64,000 nt of DNA, taken from contig CM072884.1 of NCBI GenBank assembly GCA_037013685.1, positions 99,800,048 through 99,864,047 on the forward strand, in the 5' to 3' direction. Position numbers and translations under genes: made by a program. The stretch is from Acridotheres tristis (taxonomy: Eukaryota; Chordata; Aves; Passeriformes; Sturnidae). The notes beneath the pieces were generated by a model. That model was not told where the DNA came from. It did no database searches and saw only the letters and a program-made list of their open reading frames with translations. Below are positions 39,101-52,087 of the stretch, one piece after another; the stretch's first letter is position 1; the number at the start of each line of letters is the position of its first letter.

Positions 39101-41842
39101 GTTTTCAGAAAGATAGAAATAGCTTTTGAAGACCTTTTATTTCATACTCACCTATCATGGCCTTCAGCATTTCCAAGCTGAAGCCTCAACTCATGAATCA
39201 ACCTGATACAATTAACTCAGACTAAGGAATGTATCAGTTGAATTAATCTTCCTGTACTTGTAGAGGTCTCTTCTTAGAGACAGGAGAGTTAAAAATGAAA
39301 GCTTCTTAGAACAACAGAAGCACACACAGATCATATTGGAAGGAAGTCCAACAAAGCAACAGAAGCTTTAGATAAGCTACTACAAAATGAAAAAGAAAAA
39401 AGTAAGCAAAAGCACCTGTTTAAATGTGTTGAAGATGCAGAGCAGAAGAGAGACGTGTGAGACAGGCATTTCTATTTGACCATAAAAGTTGTGCTGTTTC
39501 AGGAGTGGCACCCTGAATCTTCTCAAGGGACACAACCTGTCTGTATGCATGCTGTATTTCTTCTAAAAGCTCATCTGTTGGTGAGTTTTGACCATGACTA
39601 TGTGAATCAGTTCATTTACATTTATCAGTAATGGAAATTTGTCAGAGCCAAGCCTCAGGAATTTGATTCTGCTTATACACAGTGGTCGACTCGTCAGCAT
39701 CAACAGGAAATGAAATGGACCACAAAGCATAAGGATTTGATTCTTCTATTTTTCTAAAAGAGCAGAGCTCTGATAGCACTGCTCAAACTAAACTCCCACA
39801 ACTGCATCATTAATTTCCCGAGGATGATCTGCCTCTGTGATTCTTTGAACAAATAACAGCTAAGCAATGAATTCTGCACACCAATAAAACCAATGGGGTT
39901 TCACACAATTCCTCAGTCTTGCCTTTTATTGAGAGTTTATTGATCACCTTAAAAGACAAGGGCGATTATGCCCCACATTGTTGCCATTGAGCAAATACTT
40001 GAAGCACATTAAACTGCCTGGTGATTTACAGGAGAGCCTAATGGCATCTGCTTCTGCTCAGCTGGCAGCAAACCTTTCTGCCTTCATGCTCCTGCCAATA
40101 TTTGTGTAAAAGCCTTTTTAACACCCCAGTAATTCTGTATGAAATATGATCTAACCTTATGATTCATAAAATTGAAAACATATTAGAACTCAAAGTGATA
40201 ACACCAAAGTAAGACCCTGCTGATTCTTCTGTAAATGGGACTGACATTTTACATGGGAACTATCATGTTATAAATAATGCCACATTATAAAATCCTCACT
40301 GTAGCTTATTATGCTTTTTAAAAAAACAACTGTTGTTAGGAAATATTTTAATAAAAAAGTTAAAATTATCATTACAGTAATATTTCATCAACAACTCTAT
40401 CAAGAAGAAGCAACAAAAAGAGTTTTAGGGTCTCCAACCTTCAGAAAGCATAAAAAAAAATTTAAAAAGAGAGAATAGAGGAAAGCATTTTTTCTCCTTC
40501 AGAAGTTTACAAGTTATTGAAAAACTAAGTCTACTTGTAAATGAGAAATACACATAACAGTGTGAAGATCTCTTTAAAAACTACATTGCTTGAGAAAAAT
40601 ATGGTCCTATTTGGAACTCTTCATGCATTGCTACACTTTGAACCAGTATGAAGAGTTTTCAGGCTAAATTGGACCTTGCCTAGGATGGCAAGCTTAATGC
40701 AGGATTCTCTTACACTCAGCATTAAATGGTAAAGAACATGGCAGTGACAAGGAAGGAATTTCTCACAGCCAGGAAACAAGTGTTTAGGGAGGTTCATGGT
40801 CTGCAGTCCTAACAGATGTCGTGTCACTGACTCATGTTTTGGTGCTGGTAATAGGTAAAGACCTCAGTGCTGAAGCCTCTGAATGGCACCTCTCAAAAGT
40901 TAACCTAATCCTAGACAGGAAAAACACATCAACAGCAAAGAACTTTTGCCCTTAGTTATCTACACATTTCAAACACAAATGATGGATTGTGTTCACAAAA
41001 TCAAGCCATTGTTTTCTACCATGACAATTTTAGGAGAATCTGAAGACATAGGAAGGAAAAGTCTGTGTTATAAGCTTCCTGAAAATTGTATATTCCATTT
41101 TTGGCTGGGTAAAAAGTCTGTTAGTTGTTTGTGCAAAACAAAGGTAAACTTCACATTATTATAAAGTGGAGTAAGATTTTCCTCCAGGGAATAAAGGTCA
41201 CTTCATAAGGATTTTTCAAAGACTTCAAATGAAAAGAAATGCTTCTGCAAAGCCCCCTGTGTGAGTTAGGAAGTCCACCCAGAAACAGAAGGCAAGCAGG
41301 GTACCAAGCAGGCCTTGAAGAAGTCAGCAAGGGTCAAGCAGTAATACAGTCTAGGTTTTTTCTTTATTTAGATTATTCCAGCTCTTCCCTACCCTCTTTA
41401 TACCAAGTGAAAAATGGTCACCTGCAAAATATTAATCAAATGTCCCTCAGCATAATCTAATTCAGAAGTTTCCATCTCTCTCTGCAGGACCTCCTCTTCT
41501 CCTGGAACTCAGGGTGGATATAGGAGTAGGTGCTGTGCTATAAATCAGATCACTGAAATGATCTAGGTTGAAAAAAAAACCTTGCAGGCCCAAAAACTGA
41601 ATTGCTGTAGTGCCTGTTTCTACAGACAAGTGGACAAGCATGAATCAAAAACTGAGAAGTTGCCATACCAGGTATCAAGAGCCCAGGAGTTTCCTAAAAT
41701 CGCCATTAGGGGCAGAGAAAATGCATCATGTAACGATGTCCATAGCAGAACTTGAGGCTGTGGAAGCTTCCTAACACTTCTCAGCACATCAGGAACTCTG
41801 ACAAATCTGACTGTTCACTTAAAGGAAGGATTTCACAGTTTG

Positions 41843-41950
41843 TTTTTTTTTTTTTCAGTTGTGACTTCATTGGAAACCATGCACTTTTTTGTTTGTTTCC
41901 TTAAAGAACATACTTGAGAGCAATCAATTTTTAATTTTTTTTTTTTTTTT
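41843..41950. repeat. Two T runs (T13 and T16) near exon B
   Basis: T runs lie at 41843-41855 and 41935-41950. Each is followed within a few bases by AG on the plus strand, resembling an acceptor site, but on the untranscribed strand of SH3KBP1. In the pre-mRNA they are A runs about 190-300 nt after the exon B donor. No retroposon body is recognisable beside them. Confidence 0.65.
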
Positions 41951-42142
41951 AGCATGCAGCTAACCTCACTAGACTCCATTTTATGGTCTGAGGCAAAAAT
42001 AAAAAAAGCAGAACCTTGTCTACAGAAGGATTAGGAAATAATGACCATAAAGCTTCAAGTCTTGGCCAGTGACAACTTAAAGTTTTAAGATAAAAAACTT
42101 CTTTAAACCAACACCAAGAGACAATTAAGGAATGACACATAC

Positions 42143-42339
42143 CTTATCTACTGGAAGGAAATCGTTTTCAACTTCTATTGACCTTGGTCTTAGCTTTATG
42201 GGTTTGTCTTTGAAGATGTCTCCAAAGCCAACACCTTTGACCTTTTTGGGTTGGATTGTCGTGCCTCCATTGGCTCCTTCTGATTTTGTACTGCAAGAGT
42301 CACCACCATCACTCTCAGAGCCTGTAGCATCTTTTAGAC
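42143..42339 (-). CDS. SH3KBP1: SH3KBP1 exon B: linker between SH3-B and SH3-C
   Basis: This 197-nt exon supplies two bases that complete the serine codon split from exon A (A|GT), then 65 codons ending exactly at a codon boundary. The acceptor is ccttttcacag and the donor is AAG|GTATGT. The first part is an acidic, serine-rich stretch ([20 protein letters not shown]), followed by a basic, strongly conserved block: [17 protein letters not shown], then [19 protein letters not shown]. The GFGDIFK block is shared with CD2AP, but the [15 protein letters not shown] part is specific to SH3KBP1. No catalytic residues are expected, as this is an adaptor linker. The stretch between ANG and IQP (GTT) looks about three residues shorter than in the human protein. 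It is separated from exon A by about 14.9 kb of intron. Confidence 0.97.
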
Positions 42340-44638
42340 CTGTGAAAAGGAGGGATGAAAGAAGGTGTGAAGTTCACCATTTTCAGATCAGATTGTGACT
42401 GGAAAATTATCCTTCCCTCGAGGAAAACAAAACCACAAGAAACAGATAGAGAAGATGCTCTCTGTGCCATGCACTCATTTTTGACTTTGAAAAATGACTT
42501 TATTTCATCACATTAGTGTACTGGTTAGAAATTACACCAATCCACAGATCCACAAAACATGCATTCTCCAGCATCAAAACTTCACAAATAAGGATTGTGA
42601 TTCCTTGAATACCAAGAAAATCCTTATTCCTCACGTAAAACCTCTTGGAAGAGAAGTCAATAAAGGAAAGAGTTAAATTCAGCAGTGAGGCACCTATTGT
42701 ATAAAGCCACGTTAAGCTAACAAGCAGGCAGATCAGGCACGCTGTACCGTAAATCTGTGTGACTCAAGCCAATTATGCAATTAGTATCTAAAGCTACATT
42801 ACCTAACTGGGAAATATAAAGCTGAAAGCTGTTCAAACAAATTTGCAATCAAATAAGCTGCATAATATGTTCCCTGCTGAAAGTTAAACCTCTCTGCAGC
42901 ACAGACAGCCTCATAAGAAAAGCAACCATGCACACTCTCCTCTAGGAATGTAACAAATCAAAACTGACGTTCTGATTTGCATTACTTCTTTCGGTGAATA
43001 GGAAAATTTATCTGCATTTGTCTGAAAATATCTGCTGCTCGAATAGCAGGGGCCACAAATGCAGTAAGGTGATGTTTCAGCCACTTTACAGAAGGGTGAA
43101 GCATCAGGTCAAACAGCCACTGGCAGCAAAAGTGATCCACTGAAGTTTCCTTCCCTAGGCCACTGAAATCTGCCTCCCTACATTAACTGCTTCAAGGAAA
43201 ACCACAGCAATTGCTGCCTACTACAGCACTAATTCTACCTAAAAATAAGAAGCTCAAATCCTCACATTTCCCTTACAAGCACTCATGACATCACAGATGT
43301 GGATCTTACAAGTCAAAGAAAGAAGAATTTCAGATAAGCTTTTCTTCTTAATTACTTTTACATCAAGGTCAACAAAGTGATAGCAATTATTTTCATCATA
43401 AAAGGCTGACAGTACAGATGAACCACAGAAACCAGTCCTAAGGCCTCCAGGTACAGCTTCATGACCCAGGACATCTATTAAATGGGTTTCAACACCAGGG
43501 TGCTGCTAGGAAATGAAATCAGGAATTACGTGTCAGATCAGGACTTTTAGCCAAAACCAGAAAATTGATGATATGCTGCCCTGAGATTTTCTGTATCTTT
43601 AACATGAAAGGAGTATAAAAGCAGAATTAGAGAAAGTTCCCCATTAGAAACAAACAGAATGATAATAGACTAAGCAAAATACTTTGGCCCTCTAGCCTCC
43701 TGAATGGCTGCCACACCTATTGTTGAACATCAGCAACATTTCTATTTCTTCATATATTCAATTCAATTTAAATAACACTGAACGTGCTATTTGTTCCATA
43801 AGCTATGCAGGATTGCAATTTAAATGAATATTAAGTAATTATATTACAATACTTTTCTTAAATATAGGAAAGTATGGATTGCTTTACATTTATTTTTTGA
43901 AGAAGGGCCTGGGAGACAACCTCAAATCTGGTTAATTATCATATTTATTATGGTAGTTAGAATGGTAGCATCTAAGTACCTAAGTAAAGTAAATCCTATG
44001 CACTGCTTCTCTTCCAGACCTCAGGAAATTAGTAACCAGGGAATTAAAGCATTGACTGTGATGCTGCTTGGTGCTCTGGAGGGCAGGAGACGAATGGTTA
44101 TCCACAGCAGAGCCATTGCACAGTTTCAAGCAGAGGCACTCGGAGATGCAAGGGTAAATTAAGCCAGACGGGTACAAATGTCCTTGGGCAGCGTGGCAAA
44201 GTCACTGCCCCTTTCTTGTTCCCTCCCCTTGCTCTGACTCGGGCAGAAACTGAAGAAGCTCTAAGTTCTACCAACTGGACTTTCTACAGCTTTGTAAATT
44301 ATCAATCACTGGGGTTCTGGCTGAGATAGAAGCTAGAAGCAACTTAATTGACCACTTCTTACTGCAAAGACGATGGTTAGTAATTGACTATAATGAGTAT
44401 AAGGCATCCACAACTCAAAAAACTCACACAAATTGTAGTGATCGTCATCTTTTAGCTCAACAAAATACCTTCATACGGAAAATTACCCTCTGGCAAAGGG
44501 TAATCTGTTATCTTTGCCAAAATCTCAAACTATTCTGTGGTGGAGGGAAGAAGCAGTGAAGACACCTCCCTCCAGAGATAACCCATAAGAATCCATGACT
44601 GCTCTTAGCCCCTTCCTGAAACAAAAGAAAAGCTATAT

Positions 44639-44663
44639 TTAAAATAGGTTATTAAAATAGGTT
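44639..44663. repeat. 13-bp period direct repeat
   Basis: The 12-base word ttaaaataggtt occurs at 44639-44650 and again, unchanged, at 44652-44663 with one base between. This is a recent-looking local duplication in intron. Confidence 0.6.
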
Positions 44664-45510
44664 TTATTCCCTGATTGTGAAAGAAGAGGATCTGGACTTT
44701 GGCCAGTGGATGGAATTAAAATATGAAAGTAATTGTGAGAATTACTCAACAGGTCTCACATGGACTTCAGATCTTTGAAGTTTACATGAAAGAAAGATCA
44801 GAAACCTCAAGGAGATCCAAAAAGAATAAAGCTTTTGTTTCTTTCTGGGTCATCACTTGTTTTTCATTACAGCATTTTCAGCTTTTATGACCATTCTTCT
44901 GTGATGAGGCTTCACACTTTATATCAGAAGCCTCACCTCAGGCTCACAACAGATTTCCCAAGCATCACCCATCTGTGCTTGATGATAATCCAAGAGTTGT
45001 TCATTCTCTATACTGCCACAGAGTTGTCTCAGTAAACAGTTCTCAACATGAAAGCAACATAGGAAATAACACCATTGCTTCTTTTTCTTTTTCCCTTTTT
45101 TTTAATGAGGACAGAATGGACTGAAGTGGAATGGCCTGTCCAAACTAAATTGCATTTGAGTGATCAGATACAAAGCTCCTTCAAAGTTAAAAACAGTTAT
45201 TCCAGATCAACTGGGAAAAGACCTAATTTAATTATTTTTGACTGACACAAACTGAGGAGTTCTCTGTACTTAAATCAGTAAGAATAAAAGCCCTGCTTGT
45301 GCTCTTATCACAACATGACTGGGGTCTAGAGACAAAGGGGACAAAAGAGAAGAACTGCATGCAGTGGAAACTGTAGAACAAATCAAATAAAGTGAGGATC
45401 TTCAGTAACATTAAAGAACTTGGAAGCAAGGATTTGAAACACTGTGCCCACCCACCCCTGCCTGATAAATCCTCTCTTCATTTATTTTTTCATTGGGTTG
45501 TTCTCTGAGA

Positions 45511-45554
45511 CATATATGTATGTGTGTATATATGTATCAGTATATATCTATCAG
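45511..45554. repeat. Short TA/TG microsatellite-like tract
   Basis: An imperfect alternation of ta and tg dinucleotides (catatatgtatgtgtgtata, then tatgtatcagtatatatcta). It is too irregular to be a clean microsatellite. Confidence 0.65.
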
Positions 45555-48500
45555 CAATCCTCTTGGTGCAATTGCAGCCTGGCTCAGGTGATCTTTCTTC
45601 TTAAAACCAGAAAAATGTTCCTCTTCCACTCACGCTTTTTTTTTTTCTTTCTGTTCAGATTTTCATGGAATTTTTTGCCACTACTGCAAATAGCTTAGTG
45701 GCAGAACACAGCTGGCTGGAGAGATTCTTCAAAACATAAACGTAGCCCACGGACACAGCTGGGATCTAAGCAGGAACCCGAGTGACACAAACTGTCAGAT
45801 TATAAATATTAAGTATGAAATTTTCTTCATGGAGAGCTACAGCTATCAGGGAGGTCAGGCTGCTAAATGAACATTAAAATCTGGAGCGAATTTCAGTGGC
45901 CACAGTCCCCCTCTCTGCTGACCAGCACACCCACTGAAACAGATGTGGTCTACCACAGAGATGGACTTGAGCACAGGGGTGAGGCCAGCAGCTCAGCAAA
46001 CTGCTGTCCTCAGAAACTCTGAGAACATCTTGCTCTCATTGTAAGCCCAGCTATTAAGTACTTCAAATAAAGCCAGTATAGAATAAAAGCTGCAGTAGGT
46101 CAGGCCTTCGCTACTTTTTGCTACATTTTTTTTAACAGCAATTTCTCTAGAATCTGTTGGCTCTCTGTCAGCATTTGGAGAGCTGACAAGCTAAGAACAT
46201 AACATCAATAAGGTGCTCACTAACATGCTTACTATCACATCAGTCAATAGCAGGGAAGTTTTTCAGAACTTTAATATTTCTCAGGATGTATTTCTCAAGT
46301 CTTTTGGGAGTGTCACTTCAAATTTCTGGCTCTATAAGCAAAACCGCTATTATTTACCTAGTTTTATTGCTGCTGAATCATATGTAGCACCACAAGGTAG
46401 AGCTCAAATCTAAGCACTGGTTGCATTTTTCTAATAAGTTCCTTAAAGTCTGAACAAGGGCACCATCACCAGCAAGAAGGTAAAATTCCTAGGGGCCCAC
46501 TGTTCTCAGCTTTTGACTGGAACAAGATATGGGTCTACAGCTTTTTAAAAACATTCAGAATTTTGAATCTTAATTGATTCATGCTCCTTACAAATGCAAG
46601 CTCATTTAGTATTCATGAAGATTAAATTTTCTCAAAACTGTCTGGAGGAATTTCACACTTCACACATTTTTTCCTCTATGGGTATATAAGAGAGATTCGT
46701 TTACTCAAGACATTTCAAACACACCACACTCCTCCTATAGCAGTTACAGGTCTTTTGAGAGCAACATTCTGAAATGTACCAAAACAGATTAGCTCAAAGA
46801 GGGATTAAAAAGAGACCACAACATCAGACTTAATTCAGCAACGGTCTCTCAGAGCTGTGTTGGCATCAAACCAGGGCTCTAAATCAGAAAGATAGTTAGG
46901 GATGATAAAGGGCTGTGTATCTAAAGCTGTTAAAACAAAAATAAGCAGCTGTGGTAAAATTAACTCCATTCAAAGCAGGAAACAAATTGTTTCTGAATAG
47001 CTAAAAATGGCAGGGGATAAAAGGAAATACATTCTAAGTTTACACAGCTTTCTATTTTGAGCTATTATTTGGCTATTTAATTTTTGTTCTTTATTCTGGA
47101 TTGTTCTCTCTGCTGACAATTTAAGGCCCTGAGCAAAAGATGGACCACTGACACAGTAAAGGCCAGTGGTGTTCTGGCCCTCTAAGCACTTCTCAGCTCT
47201 TTTAAGTGATGGAAAGGTCACCTGTTCAGAGGCACACACCTGAGACAAGGCAAAGGATCTCCTGATTTGCTATGGCAGCCAGAGAGAAACACTGTCAACT
47301 GTGTTTACTAGAATAAAGAAACTTGTAAATGAAGCTTATTGAGATTTTTTTACTTTCATGGAAGGGAAGGAAAGCAAGTGGAAATAAGTCCTTTTATTTA
47401 GAGAATGATAGCATGGAACACCTGGGTGACCAATCTGAACAACAAAGGTGGTGAAATTATACAAGGTAACTGCAGCAGATGAGACATGAACTATCCTTCT
47501 TCCTTTTCCTCACATAGTGGTGAACACAGAACAACTACCCACATCCTACAGGTTTTAGTCTTGAGCTTGCTTTCTATCAAAATCCTGTATTTTGTTGAAG
47601 CCACCCTCAACAACATTCCAGTGTTGAATGAATCAAAACCAGAAAATGAAATTGGATTCTAAATACTACTGCAGAAGAAAGACATGTTGATTCTTCTTAA
47701 AGATTAATGAATTCATGCTTTCAAAACACAAATTTATGCTTCTTTACCAAGAGTGATTATACACGTACAAATAGCTGAGGCAGACTATCTCAATATTAGT
47801 AATTATTTGTTATTCTCAGTCATTCCTTGAAAAAACGTAATTGTGTCAGCTAAACATTTTGTCATTTGCTTTCAACATATTCATTTTCCTTTGCATAACA
47901 GTTCTTGCCACAAAAGAAATGCCCCAAGATTTCTATGCTTGCACAAGTGGTCATGCAAGGGGAAGGGGAGCAGTGCCCAGCCCCACGTAGCAGCATGCAT
48001 TGAGGGCAATGCAGCACAAGCATCTTCTGCAGCACGAGCACAGAGCCATCAGTACAGAACTGGTGTCTTCCCCACCTCCCCGAGTACTGTAAGAGCAAAG
48101 AGGAACAATCATTCGTAGACAGCCATTGTCCTCTTCATCTGGGGACTTCTTTCACACGTGGAAGGAGAGGTAAGCAGCCATAGCCAGTAGGGTTCTTTAC
48201 CTGCCACTCACCAAGCACTGGTCTTTTGTGCAACTCATGGAAAACCACTTGGTAGTGAGGATCCCAATCAACAGAAGGATTTAACATTTTACCCCAGTCA
48301 ACATAATTTTTCCACACATGGCACCCAGTCCCATATCATCGGTACATTTGTTCTCCAGGAAACAGGAAGCTTATTTTTAACCATGAAAATTTCCCTCCCC
48401 CAATTTTATAGTTTTTCTTTCTCAGACATTATTTTCCATTGCAGCATCTGTAGCAGCTGTGTATTTGATACAAGCTCTTTTTTGCAAGCAAGTTGTAACA

Positions 48501-50841
48501 AGTTGAGGTGAAATAAAATGTTGTAACTGTCCTCTCTTCAGAACTGTTAAAATTCACATTCAGGTTTCTCATTTAACTTTGCTCACATTCCAACACTCCT
48601 AAATGGGATTTACAACATCATAAATACATCAGCCATATTGATTTCTCAGAACTCTGACCAGCCATAATTCCTCAAGAATTAAGGGGAGAGGGACAAAAAA
48701 AAAAGGATAAAAAAAGGTGGTGGAACAATAGAAAACACAAAACACAATTGAGGTTACTCACGAATGTTTCTGTTTCAACGATCCTGATCTTCTTCCATTA
48801 TATCTAATAGCTATTACTGACAGCATTGTGGATCCACATATAAGGAAAGAGAGGCAAATATTTGTCAAATCAAGCATTTTATCTGCACTATTCCTCAGTT
48901 ATTGCATCTTTGAAGAAAAAGAAAGTGAAGCAAGAAAGAGAAAATAAATCAGTAAAAATAAAAAAATTAGAGATCCAAGAAGCGTTTTTCGTGGAAGTGC
49001 AAGAAAGTTGCAGGATGAGAGAAAAGAGGGCTGTGATCAACAAAATGACAAGTTTTTTGTTGCTCTGTGTCTCTCTTCACCCAGCATATGCAGTAGCAAA
49101 GATTTTCTGACAGCAGGTTGATGAGCAGGATGCCAAAGGAGCTGGAATTGTTGCTGAGCGGAGCCTGGCATAGCTCATGACCAAGAAAGCCGTGTCAGCA
49201 TATAAAGGCAAGGCTGGGTGTTTCTGCAGGAGACAATCTCGTATATTTCAGTGGAAGGTATCTCTAGAAGCAGCAACTAATTCAACAAACCTTGGTTAAG
49301 TAAGAAAATTCCTTTTAAACACAGCAGTTGGAAAATGGCTTTCAAAATAAAAGTATTTAGCACAGAGCATGTGTTTGTGAAGTAAAAGCTCTAAGCTTGA
49401 TCACAAAGTTGAGCAACACTTCATGCAATGTGATAAGGTGAATCCAAGCATTGCCTAGGCATAACTAATCTAAAGTTATGAACTGACTCCAGCTTAACTT
49501 AAGGAGAAATCAGCAAGACGAAATTAGAGCAGCTATGAGTTGTTTTAACCAGACATCCCTAAATGAAAACAATTCTGTGGAATGTTGCCGAATCATTTTC
49601 ACTGGAGACATAAGCTCATGGGTATTTGCCTACAAATATGGACCATAGAGGGGACATGAAATGGAAGGAGCTGGCTGCACCACCAGTCGGCTTGTTCAGG
49701 AAAAGCATGATGAGTAAATTTGCAGGAAGTGAGCTGTAAATAGATGGAGCAGGGAGGGTAAGGGATCCTCCTTTTTTTGTGTTAGTTTAGGCAAGAGCAT
49801 CTCTGATAGCAACAGTGCAAACCCTTGTGTTGTTTAAGACTTCCCCAGATGACCTGATTTTGTGTATTACCCACTCCTCAGTCCCAGTTCCAGCCCAAAA
49901 AGCGACAAACAGGCTGTAAGCGTAGCTGGATATTTGACCTTTGAGATGCAGCTTTATGGAGAAAATAACAACCTCTGCAGCATGAAAAAACATGCAAGTC
50001 TCAACCAAATGCCAAGGGAAGTAGAATTAAACCTCCAGGTAAACCAACTCCAGGTAGTATAAACAGATATCTTTTATCAACTTTAAAAACGAAGTTTAGA
50101 TGGGTGTTTACCCAGAGCAATGTGAGATAATCTACTGTGGGTTAAGTTGTCTTCTTGCAGCTGGTTATCAAGCTTTCCTCTAGACACCCATCTAGACACT
50201 GATTTCCTGCACACTGAAGTCAGTTTGATGCAATTTCCTTTCTGTGACATGGCTCAACAATGGGCCAGTATGATTAACAAGAAGAACTAAATGTAGAGCT
50301 CTAGCACAACTGGAAAGGTGACTGAATTCTTCAGTTATGCTTACTTTAGATAACTTGAGAAGAGGGAGAGGATGATTTGGCCCTTAATGAAAAGCAGGCT
50401 TTTGGAAAACTTTGAAAGGTAATGTTAGGGCAGCAGTACCCAGTAAGATTGTGAAATTAAAGGCGCCAAAGGCAGACCTTGCATCTGATTTGAAGCATCA
50501 TCCTAAAGTCTGAAGTCAAGCATACTGGAAATTAACTTCATAAATCTTTATTATGCTCATCAGATGGGTGGATTCATGATGGTCTAAGAACTCTGCAAGA
50601 AGCATGACATTTGAGAGATTAATAAGCAGTCATGGAGATACATAAGCTGAGAAACAGCACAAAAATTTGAAGACCACCAGCCACGTGGTCTGCTTCAGCC
50701 AGAATAGGAGCTTGGCTGGGGCTTGTGATGAGCTACAAAATTAATTGTGGTAGACAGGGAGATAATTTTCCATGAGGAAATACTCAGAGCTGCACACATT
50801 CACAACGTTTTTTGTTCAAAAAAAGGATCAGATTTGTTAAG

Positions 50842-50853
50842 AAAAAAAAAAAA
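50842..50853. repeat. A12 homopolymer
   Basis: Twelve A in a row on the plus strand, without a recognisable retroposed sequence upstream of it. Confidence 0.7.
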
Positions 50854-52000
50854 GGTGTAAGGGCAAATATGAGAATAGAATAATGCCACTTCTACTGCTT
50901 CACCCTTTGCTATCAACATGTGTTAAGACACAAGTCCTCAGAGGTAGAAGACCAAACACTCCCACCCAAAAAGGAGGAAGAAGGACAGCACAGCATGGAT
51001 CCTCTCAAGAGAAAGCTCTCTGAGGCAAAAGCAGATGCCAAAGCTAGCACAACATCCTGTTCACCGGAAGACAGGACTGAACACTTTGCATTTAGTCACA
51101 CCAAATGTGAATCTTTTAGCTGGATTTCTCCATGAAGAAACAGGTGGAAGGACAGATTTCTGTCTTCCTTGCTTCCTCTGTCTTGCATCTGATGCAACCA
51201 TTCTCTCTTTTTCTGTATTACCAGGGCAGTAAAAGAACATGAAAAGCAGGATGTGCCCTTCTTTTAAAACACAGAAGCCAAAAATCTGAACATGAAATGA
51301 AAATAGCTTTGTATCTTTTACTCTCCTTGGCAAAAAAACCACATCAGCCAGAATGCTGTGAGTAATAACTGTCAAAGACAGAATGCCAAATGAAGAGCAT
51401 GCAGTGAAGTAAAAATAAATTTTAAAAAAATCACCAAAAAAAGAAAACTTCAAACAAACCCAAAATATCTTTTAAGAAAAGCAAAGCATGCTTTATGAGT
51501 TCAACAGTCACAATGGGAACTTGGCTTTTAGAGCAGACGGACTTTTAATTCAAAGATTAGTGGTGATTATCAGCTGTCTTCTCATTTCAGGGGGCAAAAG
51601 TGATGGGACTCAATGGTCGTAGATTCAATCCATAGCTGAGACCAAAACATCCAATGTAATTCACAATTTATGGTGGGCTCATACACATACATTGTATGGA
51701 CACAGAACACACACATGCATGGGAGGAACAGGTGCATTCTCATTGCATTAAGGCTGGGCAGTTCATCAGCAGCAAACTGACTTCAGCTTACAGACTGATA
51801 TGTGCACGTAGAGTAGCCATAAGTGGGTAGCAGTGGCAAAATTTACAAGTGTAGATAAATCAAACAAGTTCAGAGGACTGAAGCTATTGCTTGATGATTT
51901 TGAAACACACTCACTGTTATAACGTCTGTAGCTGTCAATCTTTGCCGGTGCCACTCTGTACAGAATTGTCCCTTCAAAGGCAGATTTTCCTGACAGCAGG

Positions 52001-52087
52001 CAAGAGAAGGAAAGACAAAAAAAAGAGAAGGGGCAGGGTAGGGGTAAAGAGATCGAATGATGGTAAAAAGAAGGGAAAGGAAGAAGT
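52001..52087 (+). repeat. Purine-rich low-complexity tract
   Basis: About 85 bases dominated by A and G, with agagaagg, aaaaaaaagagaaggggc, ggtaggggtaaagag and aagggaaaggaag. In the pre-mRNA it would be a long pyrimidine tract, yet no exon follows it in the direction of transcription. Confidence 0.6.

Larger units (their letters stand above)
21382..42142 (-). other. Intron between SH3KBP1 exons B and C
   Basis: A 20.8-kb intron, the longest complete one in the window. I recognise no exon, LTR or CR1 copy inside it. Its most notable element is the long hairpin at 33028-33101; a shorter hairpin is at 26149-26180, an ATCT-like degenerate tract at 29961-30034 and two T runs near its right end. 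Short GC-richer patches (about 33880-34090, 35270-35370, 38240-38420) contain frames of up to 142 codons without any domain or splice context. Confidence 0.85.

Noticed and set aside
41843..41950. T runs as poly(A) tails of minus-strand retroposons
   Set aside because: No CR1, processed pseudogene or SINE body adjoins them, and avian CR1 ends in a short tandem octamer rather than a long poly(A).
51061..51453. 130-codon minus-strand open frame in the gene's sense direction
   Set aside because: I checked it as a possible alternative exon. The peptide resembles no part of SH3KBP1, and flanking acceptor and donor sites in a fitting phase are not evident.
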